Part shown: piece by piece, positions 24,787 through 38,103 of the stretch
How the letters are laid out: the number at the start of each line of letters is the position of its first letter
Position numbering within the stretch: the first letter of the stretch is position 1
Source of the DNA: Polytrichum commune
Lineage: Eukaryota; Streptophyta; Polytrichopsida; Polytrichales; Polytrichaceae
NCBI GenBank assembly: GCA_950295325.1
Contig: OX485806.1
Span: 16,618,001 to 16,678,000 of the forward strand
Length of the DNA: 60,000 nt
Direction: 5' to 3'
Position numbers and translations under genes: made by a program
Notes under the pieces: generated by a model
Told to the model about the DNA's origin: nothing
The model's input: only the letters and a program-made list of their open reading frames with translations
The model's database searches: none

Positions 24787-25831
24787 AATAAACTAGACCA
24801 CAAAGAACGAGCTCAACAATCAATCATTTATACGTAGTGTATTTAGTGTCACCAATTCTATTTGTCTTGCTCAATACTCATTGTAAACTGCATGTGTAGT
24901 GTCACCGACACTTATGGAAGCCTAGCATTGTTTGCCAATCCTTGTAAGATTATTTGTGCATCATAAATTGAGAATTTTACAATGGATGTCAATTACTATG
25001 TGATTTTCATCTAGTTTCCAATCATCCATGACAATATTTCCTTACATAAATGTTGGGATGTTGCATAATAAATCGAACTTTGTTTCAATAACTGGCATTT
25101 GCATAAAGTAAGAACAAGCGGGGTGACAATATTTGCAAAGTTATTCACGAGGAGTGTCATTGAAAAAGTTACCACAGTGACATAAGAAACCATATGACAC
25201 TAAGTACGGTATTTAGTGTATCACTTGGGTGACATGCGTATCTAATCCATCAACTATACAAACTCTCTCCACCCTCGAGGTTACTTTTTCATTGATTGGG
25301 TATTGCGATTAGTACCAAAGACCCCATCTAGTCTACACCATTTAAGTACATGTGGATAGGTGTTCATAGCAAGTTGGGAAAACGACTCTCAAGTAGGTCA
25401 TTCATTACAACACTAGATGTTTAAGAATGGAATGTTAACATTGAGTAACTTAGCCATTGCAACACTTAGATGGTTAAGAAATCGATGGTGATTGCATGAC
25501 ATGTATAAGGGATCGACCTTCTCGGAGAGGAGTTATCCTTTGCAATAGTGCAATCACAAGTTTGCACTTGACCCATGTGGCTAAGAAATGCGTCATTTTG
25601 GTCATCTTGTGACATGGTCCCCCCCACCTAACACACACACACACACACTTACTTTCTTTGGGGCATGGGAGATGGACGGTAGTTAACATGTTTATATTGT
25701 GGCTCACTTCCAAGTGGCCATTGCATTAGCTCACAACTTGTCTCACTTGGTTTTGAATCACGAAGACCACCATTCTAAAATCATATAGGGCTACAAAAGT
25801 TGTAAGTGCTCAAAGTGAAGATGGTTTTAAT

Positions 25832-25873
<42 letters not shown>

Positions 25874-28534
25874 AATAAATTATTATTATTATTGATATTT
25901 TCTTAACGGTCACACATGCCCTCCCATTATGTTCAGTATTGAACATATAATTGTGTCTATATTTGTTGTAACTGGTCCAATCTCATTATAACATGTGTAT
26001 GTTGTATCCAATCGTAACAATGACATTCTTTACCATATAGCCCTCGAATATAGATGTACAAATAGGAAGAGGGGAGTGACCATAAACAAACCTTAAGTCT
26101 CAACTATGAAATGCAGAAGATGTTTTCTTTTTGTTTTATATGTATATGTGTGTTGTGTGTGCGTTTTTTTTTCCTTGGTTGTGTTTGGTGGGTGTGTGTC
26201 CTAAGCGTCCCTTAGATCTTGCAAAAAAAGAAGAAGCAAAGTTCAGTGAAGTGCTCACATGTCAAGAAGCATCTCAATTGATCTCTTAAAAACTATACAA
26301 TGCTCGCAATCCTCCAACAATTTACAATTAATTTTCAACTTTCTATATACTTTGAATGTGTCATGGGATGACCATACATATTTGTGGCATTTCTACCAGT
26401 ACGGGTATGGTCCATTGTAGGCGTCTCGCAAATTCTCTTTTTGAAAGAGTTGAAAAGAACCGCTTAGAAATGGTATTTTATAACACATCTTTAGAATATG
26501 CTTTACCCCTCGTACCTTTAAGGGTCAATGCTACTGCCGTGTGGACGGTGATTATGAATACTTGGTGTTTTAAAACCGGGCCGAGGTCGGAGTCGTGTAA
26601 AAGAAAGAGATGTGAGGGGTGGTTAGATTCAATGTTGTATTTCTAAGAATATGGATGTGACCATGTGACGGTGCTTCACGACTTCTCTTTTGTGAGACTC
26701 CCCAAGAAACCCTTGGAAATGGTGTTTTTACATATAGCACAACTCATATAATGTTTTCTCCCATCAAACCTTTAACCCTTAACTTCTTGGAGGGCATTGT
26801 GGTTTCATTAGATCATCTAAAGGGAAGCTTTCTAGAGTTCGATTTTTATGGTGCCTAAAAGAAAAGTCAGTGCTGATAAAATTCAAATCACATCGATACA
26901 ATGGCAATATTTAGTCAATTTCACGATTTGTTTGGAATTGATTTAGAATCGTTGAACTTCATGAACTTGTGATAGACATATGCAATAAAATGATAGTCCA
27001 AACTTTCAAGGTTATATCAACAATATATATGTACTTTGAGGTCAGAAAAAGATCCATAGAAAATTGACAATTTTCACTAAAATAATATGATGTTGCTATA
27101 TAATAAGCATGTATCAACAAAAGGAAAAAAAGTTAGTTCATTATTGACTTCAAATTTCTCTCATGGACAACCATCATGTTATATTGGATTGAGATCATCG
27201 TCATTGACGATAAAATATCACGAGGAACACAACGATACCAACTATGACCATCCTTGCACCTTTCTTTGGATGAATTTTCCTTTAAGAGCCATTCACAAGA
27301 CCATAACATGCCTCTCAAGATGCTAGCATAAGGTTTGTATGTTTGTATGTTTGTTTTATTGAATTATTTAGTTTTTATTTTGTTATTGTATGGACGATGA
27401 ACATTGTTGTTACTTGGTGCACGTACATGTCAAGGTAAGGTTAGGAGGTACAAGGGTCGTGAAAGGGAGGCCGAGCGAGGGTTGGTGAGCTATATATTGT
27501 ATTATTTCTCATCATATAGATGTGATCCTTTGATCTTAAGAAATGATTGGCATTGGTATTTCACCCTTAAATGCTCAAGATGCCCATAATCACATTATAA
27601 GCCCAAAAATAAATAAATAAATAATATCTTACACACACACACACACACACATAGTGGCATTTAATCGAGCTGTCCAAATCATTTTTTGAAGTTGTCAAAA
27701 TTGTTAGAATGTTCGTTCTCAAGTGTAACCATGATATGCAAGAGTATTTCTCCCAAAATCTTTTAGGAAAACAAGGCAAGAATCACATTCTAGTAGCGCA
27801 AAAAGATCATGGTGTGTTTTTACAAAGTTTTGCTTTGAAAATGGTTACACAAAGCTCATAACCATATAAGAAAGACCACCCGCATGGATGTGGTCTCCAT
27901 GTTTGATTCAACAACTGTTTTTTATAAATACTTCATAAATCAAGCTTCTCATCTTACAACTCGTCTTGGAAAACAACCCAAAACCTCAAGAATAGCGAGG
28001 GTCAAGTGTTGATAGTGCATCTTAAAAAGTGCTTGACCCCTTTGTAGGTGAGGCAATGATTGCTTATCACTTGGTGTACAAACATGGAAAGGAAGGCTAG
28101 GGTTTGTGGTGTTTACATAAACCCGTCCATTGTGAATGATATAACATAGGGAACTATTTGCGTTGGCGACCTAAAGTTGGAGATGTTTTATGCCCATTGT
28201 GATGAAATCCGTGCTCATTAAAGTTTTAACCACCATTTTTGGGCTTGTTCTATGCGTGTACATTTGAAACTTTAGAATGATCACAAACATCTTCGATTTG
28301 GCTTTGAACCCAACTCTTTTGAATGATCATTTCACCCCTAACTTCATTCATTTTAGTTCATATAGGGACATCAAGAAACATGATATAACTTCATCCAAGA
28401 TGAATGGTTTACATATAGTAGACGCCACGAACCCCAAGCTGGCAAGGAAAGGTTAAGTGAGTAAGTAGGTAGGGGATCGTGCACAAAGAGGCAAGAGGGG
28501 CTTGGGGTGAGGTGGTGAAACCTCAAAGTAGTCT
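24787..28534. other. Intergenic, mostly unassigned
   Basis: It holds microsatellites at 25629-25648 (CA), 25831-25893 (AAC then AAT/ATT) and 27632-27651 (CA). A 96-codon plus frame at 26356-26646 has a diverged downstream echo at about 26650-26800 (gaaatggt-tttta-a, ctttaaggg), so it looks like an old duplication rather than a gene. Positions 28430-28510 resemble 29925-30060 (agacgccacg-accccaagc). Confidence 0.4.
25831..25893 (+). repeat. AAC/AAT microsatellite
   Basis: About 13 AAC units run straight into AAT and then ATT units; the last two can pair as a small hairpin. Confidence 0.9.
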
Positions 28535-28758
28535 ACACCGTTTATGGTACGTAGTGTCACTTACTATTTGGAGTTACGCAATGCTATAACCGTTTACCGA
28601 GAATGTAATATTTCATCAAGCAAAGTCATTTGTGTTTTACATTGTCCAAATAACCTATTCTACTTTCGTTAGCAATTAAAAGAAAATCACGAATAAGAAG
28701 TTATTGCATTGCGTGATTCGCTATAGTAGTAAGTGACACTAAATACTATAAACGGTGT
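28535..28758. mobile_element. MITE, ~224 bp, with 31-bp terminal inverted repeats
   Basis: The left end is ACACCGTTTATGGTACGTAG followed by tgtcacttact. The right end is its reverse complement with about four changes (agtaagtgacactaaatact, ataaacggtgt). The interior matches the relics at 2866 and 3160. No coding frame; target duplication unclear. Confidence 0.75.
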
Positions 28759-29154
28759 TATGTGGTGTTCACATGAAATGGGAATGACCCTCAACCTTGT
28801 CGGGGACTTGAGGGCCACTTCACACATGAGACTGAGTGCCCGTGAACATTACACTTCAAGCACTTTCATTGGTGGAAAAGGTGGAGCCGGTCCAAGTTCG
28901 CTTCACACTACGCTTGAGGGACCAACGGAGTATGTGAGTGCAAGATGGATGTAAAGTCTACATGGATTCCTACGTGGCATCAAATGGATCATGGTTCGTG
29001 ATCACTTGGATTATTTTCAAAAACCATCTCTTGCAGGTAGGTCTGAACATGAAACCGGGAGACCATGACACTCCGAATGCTCACAACCATTGCTTGATTC
29101 TATTCTATCATGCACGAGGACCCGCATGGATACACATTCGTTGAAATCGCATTT

Positions 29155-29900
29155 GGTTGAGGGCCCAATCACCTATGACTTCACACTACACTTGAGGGTT
29201 TGTGACCACACTGCATGATTTTCGAGGTGTGTTGGGACGGGCATTGGACACTTTCCTTTTGGGCTCCCACAATGTCATGGCCATGGCTCTTGGCTCGTGT
29301 GTGAAGTGGGCCCTCAAATTCTCACCAGAGCCCCCCCCCCCTCGCGTGTGCGCGCGGGCATGGATAGAAATTCATTGAAATAGCATTTGGCTGAGGGTCT
29401 GGTCACATACGACTTCATGCTACACTCGAGGATCTGTGACCACACTGCATGATTTTGGAGGTGTCTTGGGACGGCCTTTGGACACTTTCCTTTTGGGCTC
29501 CCACAATGATGTGGTCACGGCTCTTGACTTGTGTGTGAAGGGCCCGGTCACGTATGACTTCACGCTACACTTGGGGGTCTGTTTGGAGATGTGTTGGGAC
29601 GGCCTTTGGATACTTTCCTTTTGGGCTCCCACAATGTCATGGTCACGGCTCTTGCCCTCCCCCCCCCCCCCCGCGGTCGTGTGGCCATGGATAGAAATTC
29701 ATTGAAATGGCATTTGGCTGAGGGCCCAGTCCCATATGCCTTCACGCTACACTTGAGGGTCCGTGACCAGACTGCAGGATTTTGGAGGTGTGTTGGGACG
29801 GCCTTTGAACACATTCCTCTTGGGCTCCCACAATGTCTTGGTCACGGCTCTTGGCTCGTGTGTGAAGTGGCCCCTGAGATTTTCACCAGAGAGCCCCCCC
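29155..29900 (+). repeat. GC-rich tandem array of four ~150-240-bp units
   Basis: Each unit runs gacttcacgctacacttgag, gtgaccacactgcatgattt, tgttgggacggcctttgg, ttttgggctcccacaatg, atggtcacggctcttg. Three units then carry a poly-C tract (about 29329, 29658 and 29896); after the first two of these comes catggatagaaattcattga. A degenerate start exists at about 28800-28925. Frames through it are by-products of the repeat. Confidence 0.8.
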
Positions 29901-30660
29901 CCCGCCCGCATTCCCCTCGTTGCAGACGCCACGCACCCCCAAGCCGGCAAGGCAAGGGAGGTGGGTGGGCAGGTAGGTAGATAGGAAGGTCGGTAGATAG
30001 GTGGGTAGGGGGTCGTGTACGAGAGGCAGCGAGGGGAGGAGGTGAGATGCATGCGGGGGGAGGGGGTAGGAGCGTAGGGTAGGCCGACGAGGCGAGGGGG
30101 AGCTGAGGTGGCGCGAGGGGAGAGGGCGAGGCGGCGGGCGTATGGGCGAGGGCGAAAGGATTGGGGGGGGCGGGAGACGTGGGGGGATTGGAGCCGGAAA
30201 GGACTGGGGGCTGCCAATGTGGAGGCTGCCACAAGCCCGGAACTGATTCGGTCCCCTCCCCCCTTTCCCTGGCCCTACCCTACCCTACCCCCCCACCCTA
30301 CCCTATTCCCACGCCCCTCACCGCCTACGCTCTAGCTCCCTCCCCTCCCCTCCTCTCCCTCGCTCCCACGCTCGTCCGTCTCAACTGGCTGCCTACTAGG
30401 GAGGGAGGTCGGCCTGGTCTACTCGCTCTCTCGCCCTTTCTCTCTCTCTCTCAGCACCTGGAGGGGCCAAGGCACCAAGCCCTGGCCAAGTGAAGTGGAG
30501 TGCAGTGGAGTGGTGTGGGTGGAGTTAAGTTATACCTATCCATCCGCCCTGCCACGCCCCTGCCTCCCTTTCACACGCCACGCCATGCCGGTGCTACTCC
30601 CTCAATAATTACTACGCCCGTCTCGGCTCGCTTACGCTTGGTTCTCCCCTTTACGGACGG
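29901..30660. other. GC-rich, low-complexity segment
   Basis: Strong strand asymmetry: G-rich to about 30190, C-rich from about 30245 to 30460. It has ccctac repeats (30275-30305), CT runs (30440-30454) and ggtaggtagata runs. Long frames on both strands are Pro/Arg-rich by-products. It could be a CpG-rich promoter, but no gene follows that I can recognise. Confidence 0.4.
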
Positions 30661-33600
30661 AGGGCAGGCGGGCGACTAGGAGTGCGGTGTGGGGAATTAG
30701 TAGTGAAGGTGATACTAGATTTCGTTATGTTGTGGAATGAGGGCCACCAAAAGATGCAGGGGTTCCGGGAGCATGAAGTGTCAAAGTGCAGGAAACTCTC
30801 CCTGTGAGCGCGACTTCTGCGGTTTTTGAATGTTAGGAGGTGCCGTAGGAGTGAGATGGTGCCCATTGAAAAAGGAAAAGGAGGAGGAGGAGGAGAGGGT
30901 TGTTCAAACTTCTTGTACCAAAATATGCGCTCTGCAAACACCTTTGAGCATGCGATAGTTATCATGGAAATGGTTTGGTAAATGAGCTTGTTTTTATGAC
31001 CTTTCGGTTTCTTATCAACCAAGAACCCCCGGTCGACAACCAAAATGATTTGTTTACTCATGTTCTCGTCATAAGTTGCAGCAATGGCCAAGTTGCAAGA
31101 GATGGTTGTAACAGACAAGTTTTCTTCCAATGTCCCCCCCCCCGAGGGCCTAATCATGCGAAAAGTCTATGCGGAGTGTTTCGTGTTGTGGAAACAAAAT
31201 GTTGAGATTGATCACACTATATTATCATGTGAGAATCTACAACAAGAAGCTTGAAGATTATAATGTGCATGCCGTTAACATATTCATAAATTTGTGCCAA
31301 AGGATTTATGAGGTCCGACTTGGACCTTCACATCCCCATGCATGTCTTTGCGACATGCATGTTGAATGGTGAATTACAAAGGTGGATTCAATTCACCCCT
31401 CAATGTCTACGAGGCCCGACTAACCGGGTAACGACATTAACCATAGAATAGTATTCCTAGATGTATACATTCAAGGATAGATTTGTTTTTCCAAGTTAAA
31501 GCAAGAGGTAAGCTTGATTTTCCTCAACATGAGGCCTACTCAATATCGTTGCAAAACCACGGGAGGGAGGGTAGGTTGGATCCATGCAACACCATAAACT
31601 ATCACAACAAATCATGGCAAATTTACAAGCAAGTTGTTTGGAGGGTTTTAAGACATGTGCAGTGTTGGTTGAATGCCATCAGATGTAATGTGTGCAGCTC
31701 ATAAGAGCCAATAAACCGTTACATTGAGAACCCTAGAATAAGTACTCTATGAGCCGAAAAACCACTACATTCATCTTATCACGTCGAATGTACCGAATAT
31801 ATCCTTTTCCTAAAACCTTGAATGAGGTAAAGTGGCATCAAGTAACTCTAAGTCTCTAGAGCATACTGATGCAATACAGTAAGTCGTTTGACCTAATGTA
31901 CACTCAGGAGATTGAAAGCATCATGTAGAAAAAACCAAATGGTGAAAACAATGTTTGGATGATCAAAGTTGTGAAGTGTGCCTCGCATGTGCCCATACAC
32001 CAACCAAATTCCACAAGAGATGGTTAACAATGTTTAAAGTATTTAGTGTCACGTACATTATTTGCAAAGCGCTTAAACTAGATGCCTAGAGATCTAGAAG
32101 TATCACGTTCGTGAATCACCAACATGACATTGTTTGTCATAACAAGTAATTTGTTAAGGTGCAAAACTATTTACATTATGACATTTAGGATAGCACATCG
32201 AGGGGCTTGAGATGATAGTTTATGTGTCTTCAAATGCAAGAAGGTAATGTGCCCACATCAATGACAACTTCCACAAAACAACAAGACAAAGGAGAGGCAA
32301 AGAGGAAGATATTATTGAGCATGCAAATGACAAGTGTCGTGTAGTTACAATAATGGTCAAGCTTGTTGGCCATCAGTGTAACCTAGGATAAGCCATGTAA
32401 CAAGGTTAGTGGCACTATTAGTTAGGTGATTGTGATGTACCTTGATTAAGAGATTAATTGATTGATGTTGGAAGAATGATGACTAACCATAATTTGCTAT
32501 ACTTAGCATGTGAGGGAATGATATTTGGATCTAGATCACTCCAGAGGAAGAAATAGGTTAGACAACCCAAGAATAAATTATGCACAAAAGTTAGATAACT
32601 CCCGATGGAGGATATTTGCATTGGAGTTGGGCAACTCCAATTGGGAGTTAAACATCTCCCTGTGGAAGATTTTGTGCATGAGTTAGACAACTCCTAACAT
32701 ATGGATATTTGGAGATAGACAACCCCCAAGGGATGGATGTTCTTCATTGGAGACATACAACTCTCAATGGATAAATGAATTGAGTTCAAATTAGACGGTT
32801 CTGGCTACAAGAATGTGATTGAGCCAAAAGCTGGAAGAACCATAGATAAAAGATTCATAGAATGATCAAACATGTAACTATGAATAGAAGACTTCTATTA
32901 TATAAAACAGTTAAAAATAAAAGGTAGTGACTTTGGCAAAAGAGGAAGCTCGGGGGAGGAGAGAGGATCTATTGTCTCTCTCCTATGGTCAAGTGATTTG
33001 AGTTGATAATCAATCACAATATTGTTGGTTAGATTGTGAACCTTTGTCACGTACGTAGTTTGAACATTCACAATACTAATGTCTCGTGCGCATTCATGAT
33101 TGTATTATTTTGTATAATACAAGAACATGACAATGTCATTAAATACCCTAAACAATGGAGTGACCTACATGTGGTCAGTAACAACATGTTTAGTTATTAT
33201 CTATGTCACACACCAAACCAAGCACACAAACTCACATGAGTTCTTAAACTTAAATCAAAGAATACCGAGCATATAAAAGTATGAAATTGTTATATCGATC
33301 ACTTAGTTTGTTAAAACAACCACAGAGACGTGTGTCGTGTGGTCACATGGCCTGGAAAATTTGAGTTTTCATTACACACATAAAGAGGAGCAAGGTATCG
33401 ACTATGTGTTAGAATTGATAAACTTGGCCAACTTGGATGACAAATGAAAACCTAGTCCACACCTTACATATTGTCTATGGTCATTTTAACCAGTGTGCGA
33501 TCGATTCAACAATCCCCTAAAAGTATTCACAATCTTTTGACATGATCCCTTGCCATGGTGATAGACCCTCACCCACACTCCGTTACATGTATGGTACGTA

Positions 33601-33682
33601 TGCTTCACACAAGGGTTTGCATACAAATTGTGGAGGTCACAAGTCCAAGTGTGTCAGCTCCCGATTTTTAAGTGCTAAGTAA
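30661..33682. other. Intergenic, mostly unassigned
   Basis: A 168-codon minus frame (31157-30651) has a low-complexity Pro tract and no domain. Around 32560-32770, repeated phrases of the type agttagacaactcc(c/t) recur about every 40-60 bp, suggesting a very old tandem repeat. Nothing else is seen. Confidence 0.35.
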
Positions 33683-34144
33683 GGGCCGCTTTACACCTAG
33701 AGGCCGGGCCAATTTCCCTTGAGGCCAATTGCATGAAATTTCAGCCTTTTTGGGTTGGAGGCCGGCCTCAACTACACATTATAATAAGATTATAATGGGG
33801 CCCAATTATCCCATATGCAAAGGCCTTAGGGCCAAGAAGCTAGGCCAATGGATATGGTTCACTAAAAAAATCATGTTTTATTAAAGAAAATGATTATTTT
33901 TTTTGAAATTTGACATTGGCCTCGAGGCCAAGAATTGGCCTTCCATTTCGGGTGCACCCAATTCAATGAGCTCGGGCCGTGTCATACCATGTATTTTTTG
34001 ATTAAAAAATTCATACCACCAAATTGGCCCGACCTCTAGGTGTAAAGGGGTTGGGGCCGATTTAAGCCTTTTGACCAATCACAAGTGAGGATTTCAAGCC
34101 TCTTACACAACGAATTGGCCTGGCCTCTAGGTGTAAAGCAACCC
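33683..34144. mobile_element. Harbinger/Tourist-like MITE with TAA target duplication
   Basis: It begins GGGCCGCTTTACACCTAGAG and ends with the reverse complement CTCTAGGTGTAAAGCAACCC. TAA flanks both sides (33680-33682, 34145-34147), the 3-bp signature of PIF/Harbinger insertion. A second terminus-like box lies inside at about 34024-34050, as in the truncated copy at 22260. It is 462 bp with no coding capacity. Confidence 0.78.
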
Positions 34145-36580
34145 TAAGCATACTAACCAATGATGAGAGATTAGTACATCCCAAATCTTGTGAATAGCAA
34201 AACTACATTAATTATGTCGACACGAAATTTCATAAGATCTAGAACATGAATCTTAGGGTTTTCCAGTCATCGTGGCCCCAACGGTGAAGACACTGACATG
34301 CACCATTGGTGCTTTACATATATGTCGAGGGATTGTGGCTTTAATTCTCATGAGACGTTTTGAGAGAGAGAGAGAGAGAGACTACACCATTGCAACATGA
34401 ATGTCAACTACAATTTCCTATAGTAGTCGAGTAAAACACATAATTTAACCCATAAGCCTCTTTGAAGTTGTTTATTTGACTCTTCAAATATACCAAAACA
34501 TGTGTTTGAGCTAATTGTGTCAAAAGTGACCTCCAAAAGCAACCCATTTCATCAAACACCCCTCTCTTTAAGTTATGCGATGTACCATTACTTCGGTCAT
34601 GGAATCCTACTTACTCGAGAATATTGAAATAATCCCAAAGTGTCTATCAAACCCCGATTGAGCCTCACCATGAACAAATTTGTTTCTACACTAAAAATTT
34701 CCATGTTAAGTTGATTATGACTAAAGTGACCCCCCCCCTCCCTTACCCGGGGTTAAATCAACTCATTCATCAAGTGAATTTCTAACACCTTAAAGCAATT
34801 CAAGTTCAAGTTCAAATATGACACCTAGGTGCTCTTAGGTGTAAACATGTGCTCAACATGTGGATTATCAATGTCATGTGTTGTATTCTTATTTTCACCT
34901 TCACATAAAATAATCGATTAAACCAAGCATGAAACCAATGACCATAAAATAGTCAATTTAGAGACTCAGTGAGCACTTACAAAAAAAAAGGTATAGGTAC
35001 GTCGTACGTTGGGCCCTTAGATATTCAAGGGTTCGTTGCAACCTTACATGATATATGTTTATACTAGAGTCTCTTCATCCACGTGGAGTGAGTTTATAAG
35101 CATTCCATGAATCCACTTCCCATCTAGATAACTAATTAAAACCAATATCAACCCCTGAGGCGGGGTCAAGGATTCAAGTTGAGTTAAAATATGACCTAGT
35201 TGAAATGAATAACAATAAACATTAGGTCTTATAATTGGTATCAAAATTTCAAAATTAATCTAGAAGGAGCCACTTGAAACATGTGGCTAGTCCCTAGAGT
35301 GCTTTGTCCTATTATGATCCTGCACACATGGCTAATTCCGATCGGTTGTCTTGCCAAGAATAAACTTGGCTCATTTTGGAGACTAATTTAAATCAATGTC
35401 TACTTAATTTACAACTGCATTCCACTTGAACATCGAGTTACTAACACCATAGAACCACAACACATATGTGACCGATTCCGGTTGTCTGCCAAACTTTGGC
35501 CATTTTAGAGACCACCCCTAAGTCTCTACCCTCGAGGTAGAGACAATAAATTGATCACAAATAAGGGGAATTGCGAATGGAACTGAGGGAACATTGAGGG
35601 AACCCCAATAATTCCACACAACACCTCCTATATAGTTGGGATGGACAACCAATTGCTTCATTATGCACATGTTGATTATTCATCCTCCAAAACTTCATCC
35701 ATTGAACATTTATTCGAGTTGCTCGAATGGTTCTATCCATCATAGGATGGGCCTTTGTGAACATATGGTTTGGATGTGGTTTGCCCATGATCACACACCC
35801 TTCATTCACAATACCTCAATGACTTGGTTCCCCCCCCCCCCTTCTTTACATCTCAATGTCACCCCGTATGAAGAAGGGAAAGGGAAGGGAAGGAGAGCTC
35901 CCCGTTCCATTCTAACATCCCCTTTGTTTGATTAGCTATTGCAGCAAATAATGGCACATGTCATTGTTGCCTTTGGTAGGTCCTACAAGCGGTATGTCTT
36001 GATGAATCTACTAAGGTGGAGGATGTGCTCTTGTACAGACAAGATTCCCATGCCTATAAGCTTATGTGTCCACTTTGTACAAGTTAAGACAAAGGTTGGT
36101 ATGGTGGGCAATATGGGGTTGGGGGGATGCCTCAAGTTGGAGTTCTCCAGAGGCCAAGTTTCTCGTCTGAGGGTTTGGGTTTGCCTAAGAAATTTGACCT
36201 TTGAAGAACTCCCCTAGCAAAAAGTGTTGCCATGTTGGCAACCAGGTCATTTTTTCATTCATGCTTGAAGCTATCTAGTGAAGGAGTCTTGGCCATAGTA
36301 TAAACCCCCATTGGTGAGGAATTCATTTCGTAGCCAATCATATTGCTCCATCCCCTAAAAGTCTTGACTGGCGCACTTCTTCATTGTAGTCTAAACCGGC
36401 CCTAAGTTAAGTTGGGCCCCCTCTCCTCATGATGTGAACTCACTAAGGTACACGGGTCTTAAACGGTTACTTCGTGTGTTTTTTTGGCAAATCCATGTCG
36501 AGGCCGTAGCCACTCTCCTCGTTGTTCTTGGAGCTCATTTGAATATTTCATACATTATCAAAGTGAAAATTCATTTGCTC
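34145..36580. other. Intergenic, nothing recognised
   Basis: It includes a GA microsatellite nearby (34362-34381 + strand), poly-C at 35830-35841 and short frames. The 35555-35935 frames on both strands show no domain. Confidence 0.4.
34362..34381 (+). repeat. GA microsatellite
   Basis: About ten GA units. Confidence 0.9.
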
Positions 36581-36584
36581 GTGA

Positions 36585-36735
36585 AAATGATTATATAGGT
36601 TTGCCCAAATACATCCACTGTTGAATCTAAAATGATTCTATTCTTTGAGCATGCAATCCAACCTCCTTTAAACAAATGACTTTTTGGTAACCGTTATTGA
36701 AGCCACACTAAACCACATGCCACTCAAATACATGG
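36585..36735 (-). repeat. Family A copy, reverse orientation
   Basis: It contains, in reverse, tatataggtttgcccaaat, ttgaatctaaaatgattcta, gagcatgcaatccaacctcc, aagccacactaaaccacat and gccactcaaatacat. Confidence 0.55.
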
Positions 36736-37980
36736 ATATCCTAACAATAGAAGTGACTGGACAAGTGATGTCTACGGTAATGTGCATACAAAGGAGACTT
36801 GTACATAGCAAAGAGTATTTTGTGAGAAAGAATAGTAAGAATGTTGTGAAAGAGGTTCAATTGGGTGTCAAAATCTGGCTATTGGGAAGATCAAAAACAT
36901 TTGTGTCTCTTGCATTTACGCTTCTATTCATATGACTTGGTGTGGTCCACACCATGTGTTCATCATCGACTCACATAAATTAGCTTGCAATCATTGGGTA
37001 GCAACTACAAAAGGTGGCATGGGACACTAGCTGCTATAGAGTCATGGAAACCACTCTAATAAACATGGAAGATTATTTTATAGTGCCGGACTAATTGAAT
37101 TATATAGTCATAGTGAATTCTCATAGAACAAAAACCTTAACAACACATAATGATGATGTGAAATAGGTGTCACTAAAAGCGTCACAAATTGCTATTGAGA
37201 AGATATACGTGTATTTATAAAAATTTCTCCTGCATTCACTACACTGGTCATGTATTTTAGTGTGGCGCACACTATTCACTCTCAACCCATGTAGATCACC
37301 TTGTAATCAATGGATGGCAACCAACGAAGGTGGCATGGTACGCTTGTTGCTACAAGACAAGTCACTCCAATTAACAAGGCACATTCGTTTGTATTCCACA
37401 CTGAATCATATGCACATATATATGAATGACACACCTAGTTGTAGGAAAGATGATTCAAAAGAAATCCATACCCCTCATAGATTGTCATTTTGAGTCCATG
37501 TGTTCTACTACGTACTAGGTGCAATACTAATGTGATGTAGTGTAGAATTGAAACGACTATGCCTTGTTATTTGGAGCGATCTCCATGGCTTGTCTTGGAG
37601 CAGCAAGTGTCCATTGCCATCTAGTGATTACAAGGCGATTTACGTGGGTGGATGATGAATGGTGTGGGCCACAATAAACTACAACTATTCATTTAGTGAG
37701 GGCATGCTAATAGTGCGTGTGGGAAATTAATGAAGGCGGTGCTAAATTTCTCTTCACACTACAAAACTAATGCCACCATAAGATCTAGGGTTTTGGGAGC
37801 CCATAGTGTTTTCACCATTGTTTTGGTCACGTTTTGATGAGTAGCAATGCTAGCATTCCATTTTACAACACCTAAAGTTGTTGTCATTGTTGCTACTGCA
37901 CCATTGAGAAAGATTTTCATAGTTGCGACCTCGAGCTTCAAAGCGCATTAGAGCACACACTAATTACGTTGCAATGCACG
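36736..37980. other. Intergenic, nothing recognised
   Basis: A duplicated phrase of the type tgtggt-cacac...tcactc (36940-37030 and 37260-37370, both with ggtagcaac-like and ggtggcatgg boxes) marks an old ~320-bp direct repeat. No gene. Confidence 0.35.
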
Positions 37981-38103
37981 GTACTCTTCTCCCTCTTTAG
38001 TATGACACGTTTGGGAACACACACAAAAAGTCGTATTATCGAGGTGTTGTCTTCTCACTAATATGACAAATGGCGTAAAGTTGTCATGTTATCGAGGGAG
38101 TAC
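37981..38103. mobile_element. Stowaway-like foldback MITE, ~120 bp
   Basis: The right end, gttatcgagggagtacg, pairs with left-end ctccctctttagtatgacac. An internal cgtattatcgaggtgttgtc and a matching arm give a foldback. The TA-CTCCCTC end style and TA flank fit Stowaway-like elements. Confidence 0.55.

Noticed and set aside
29420-30234. Overlapping long frames on both strands in the GC-rich array
   Set aside because: Their sequences repeat with the tandem units and then become Pro/Arg-rich low complexity; no domain.
30270-30310. ccctac repeats resembling telomere DNA
   Set aside because: Plant telomeres are CCCTAAA; this is a short irregular C-rich run.
30651-31157. 168-codon minus-strand frame with poly-Pro
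   Set aside because: Low complexity at its centre (GGA repeat), no domain, no splice or promoter support.
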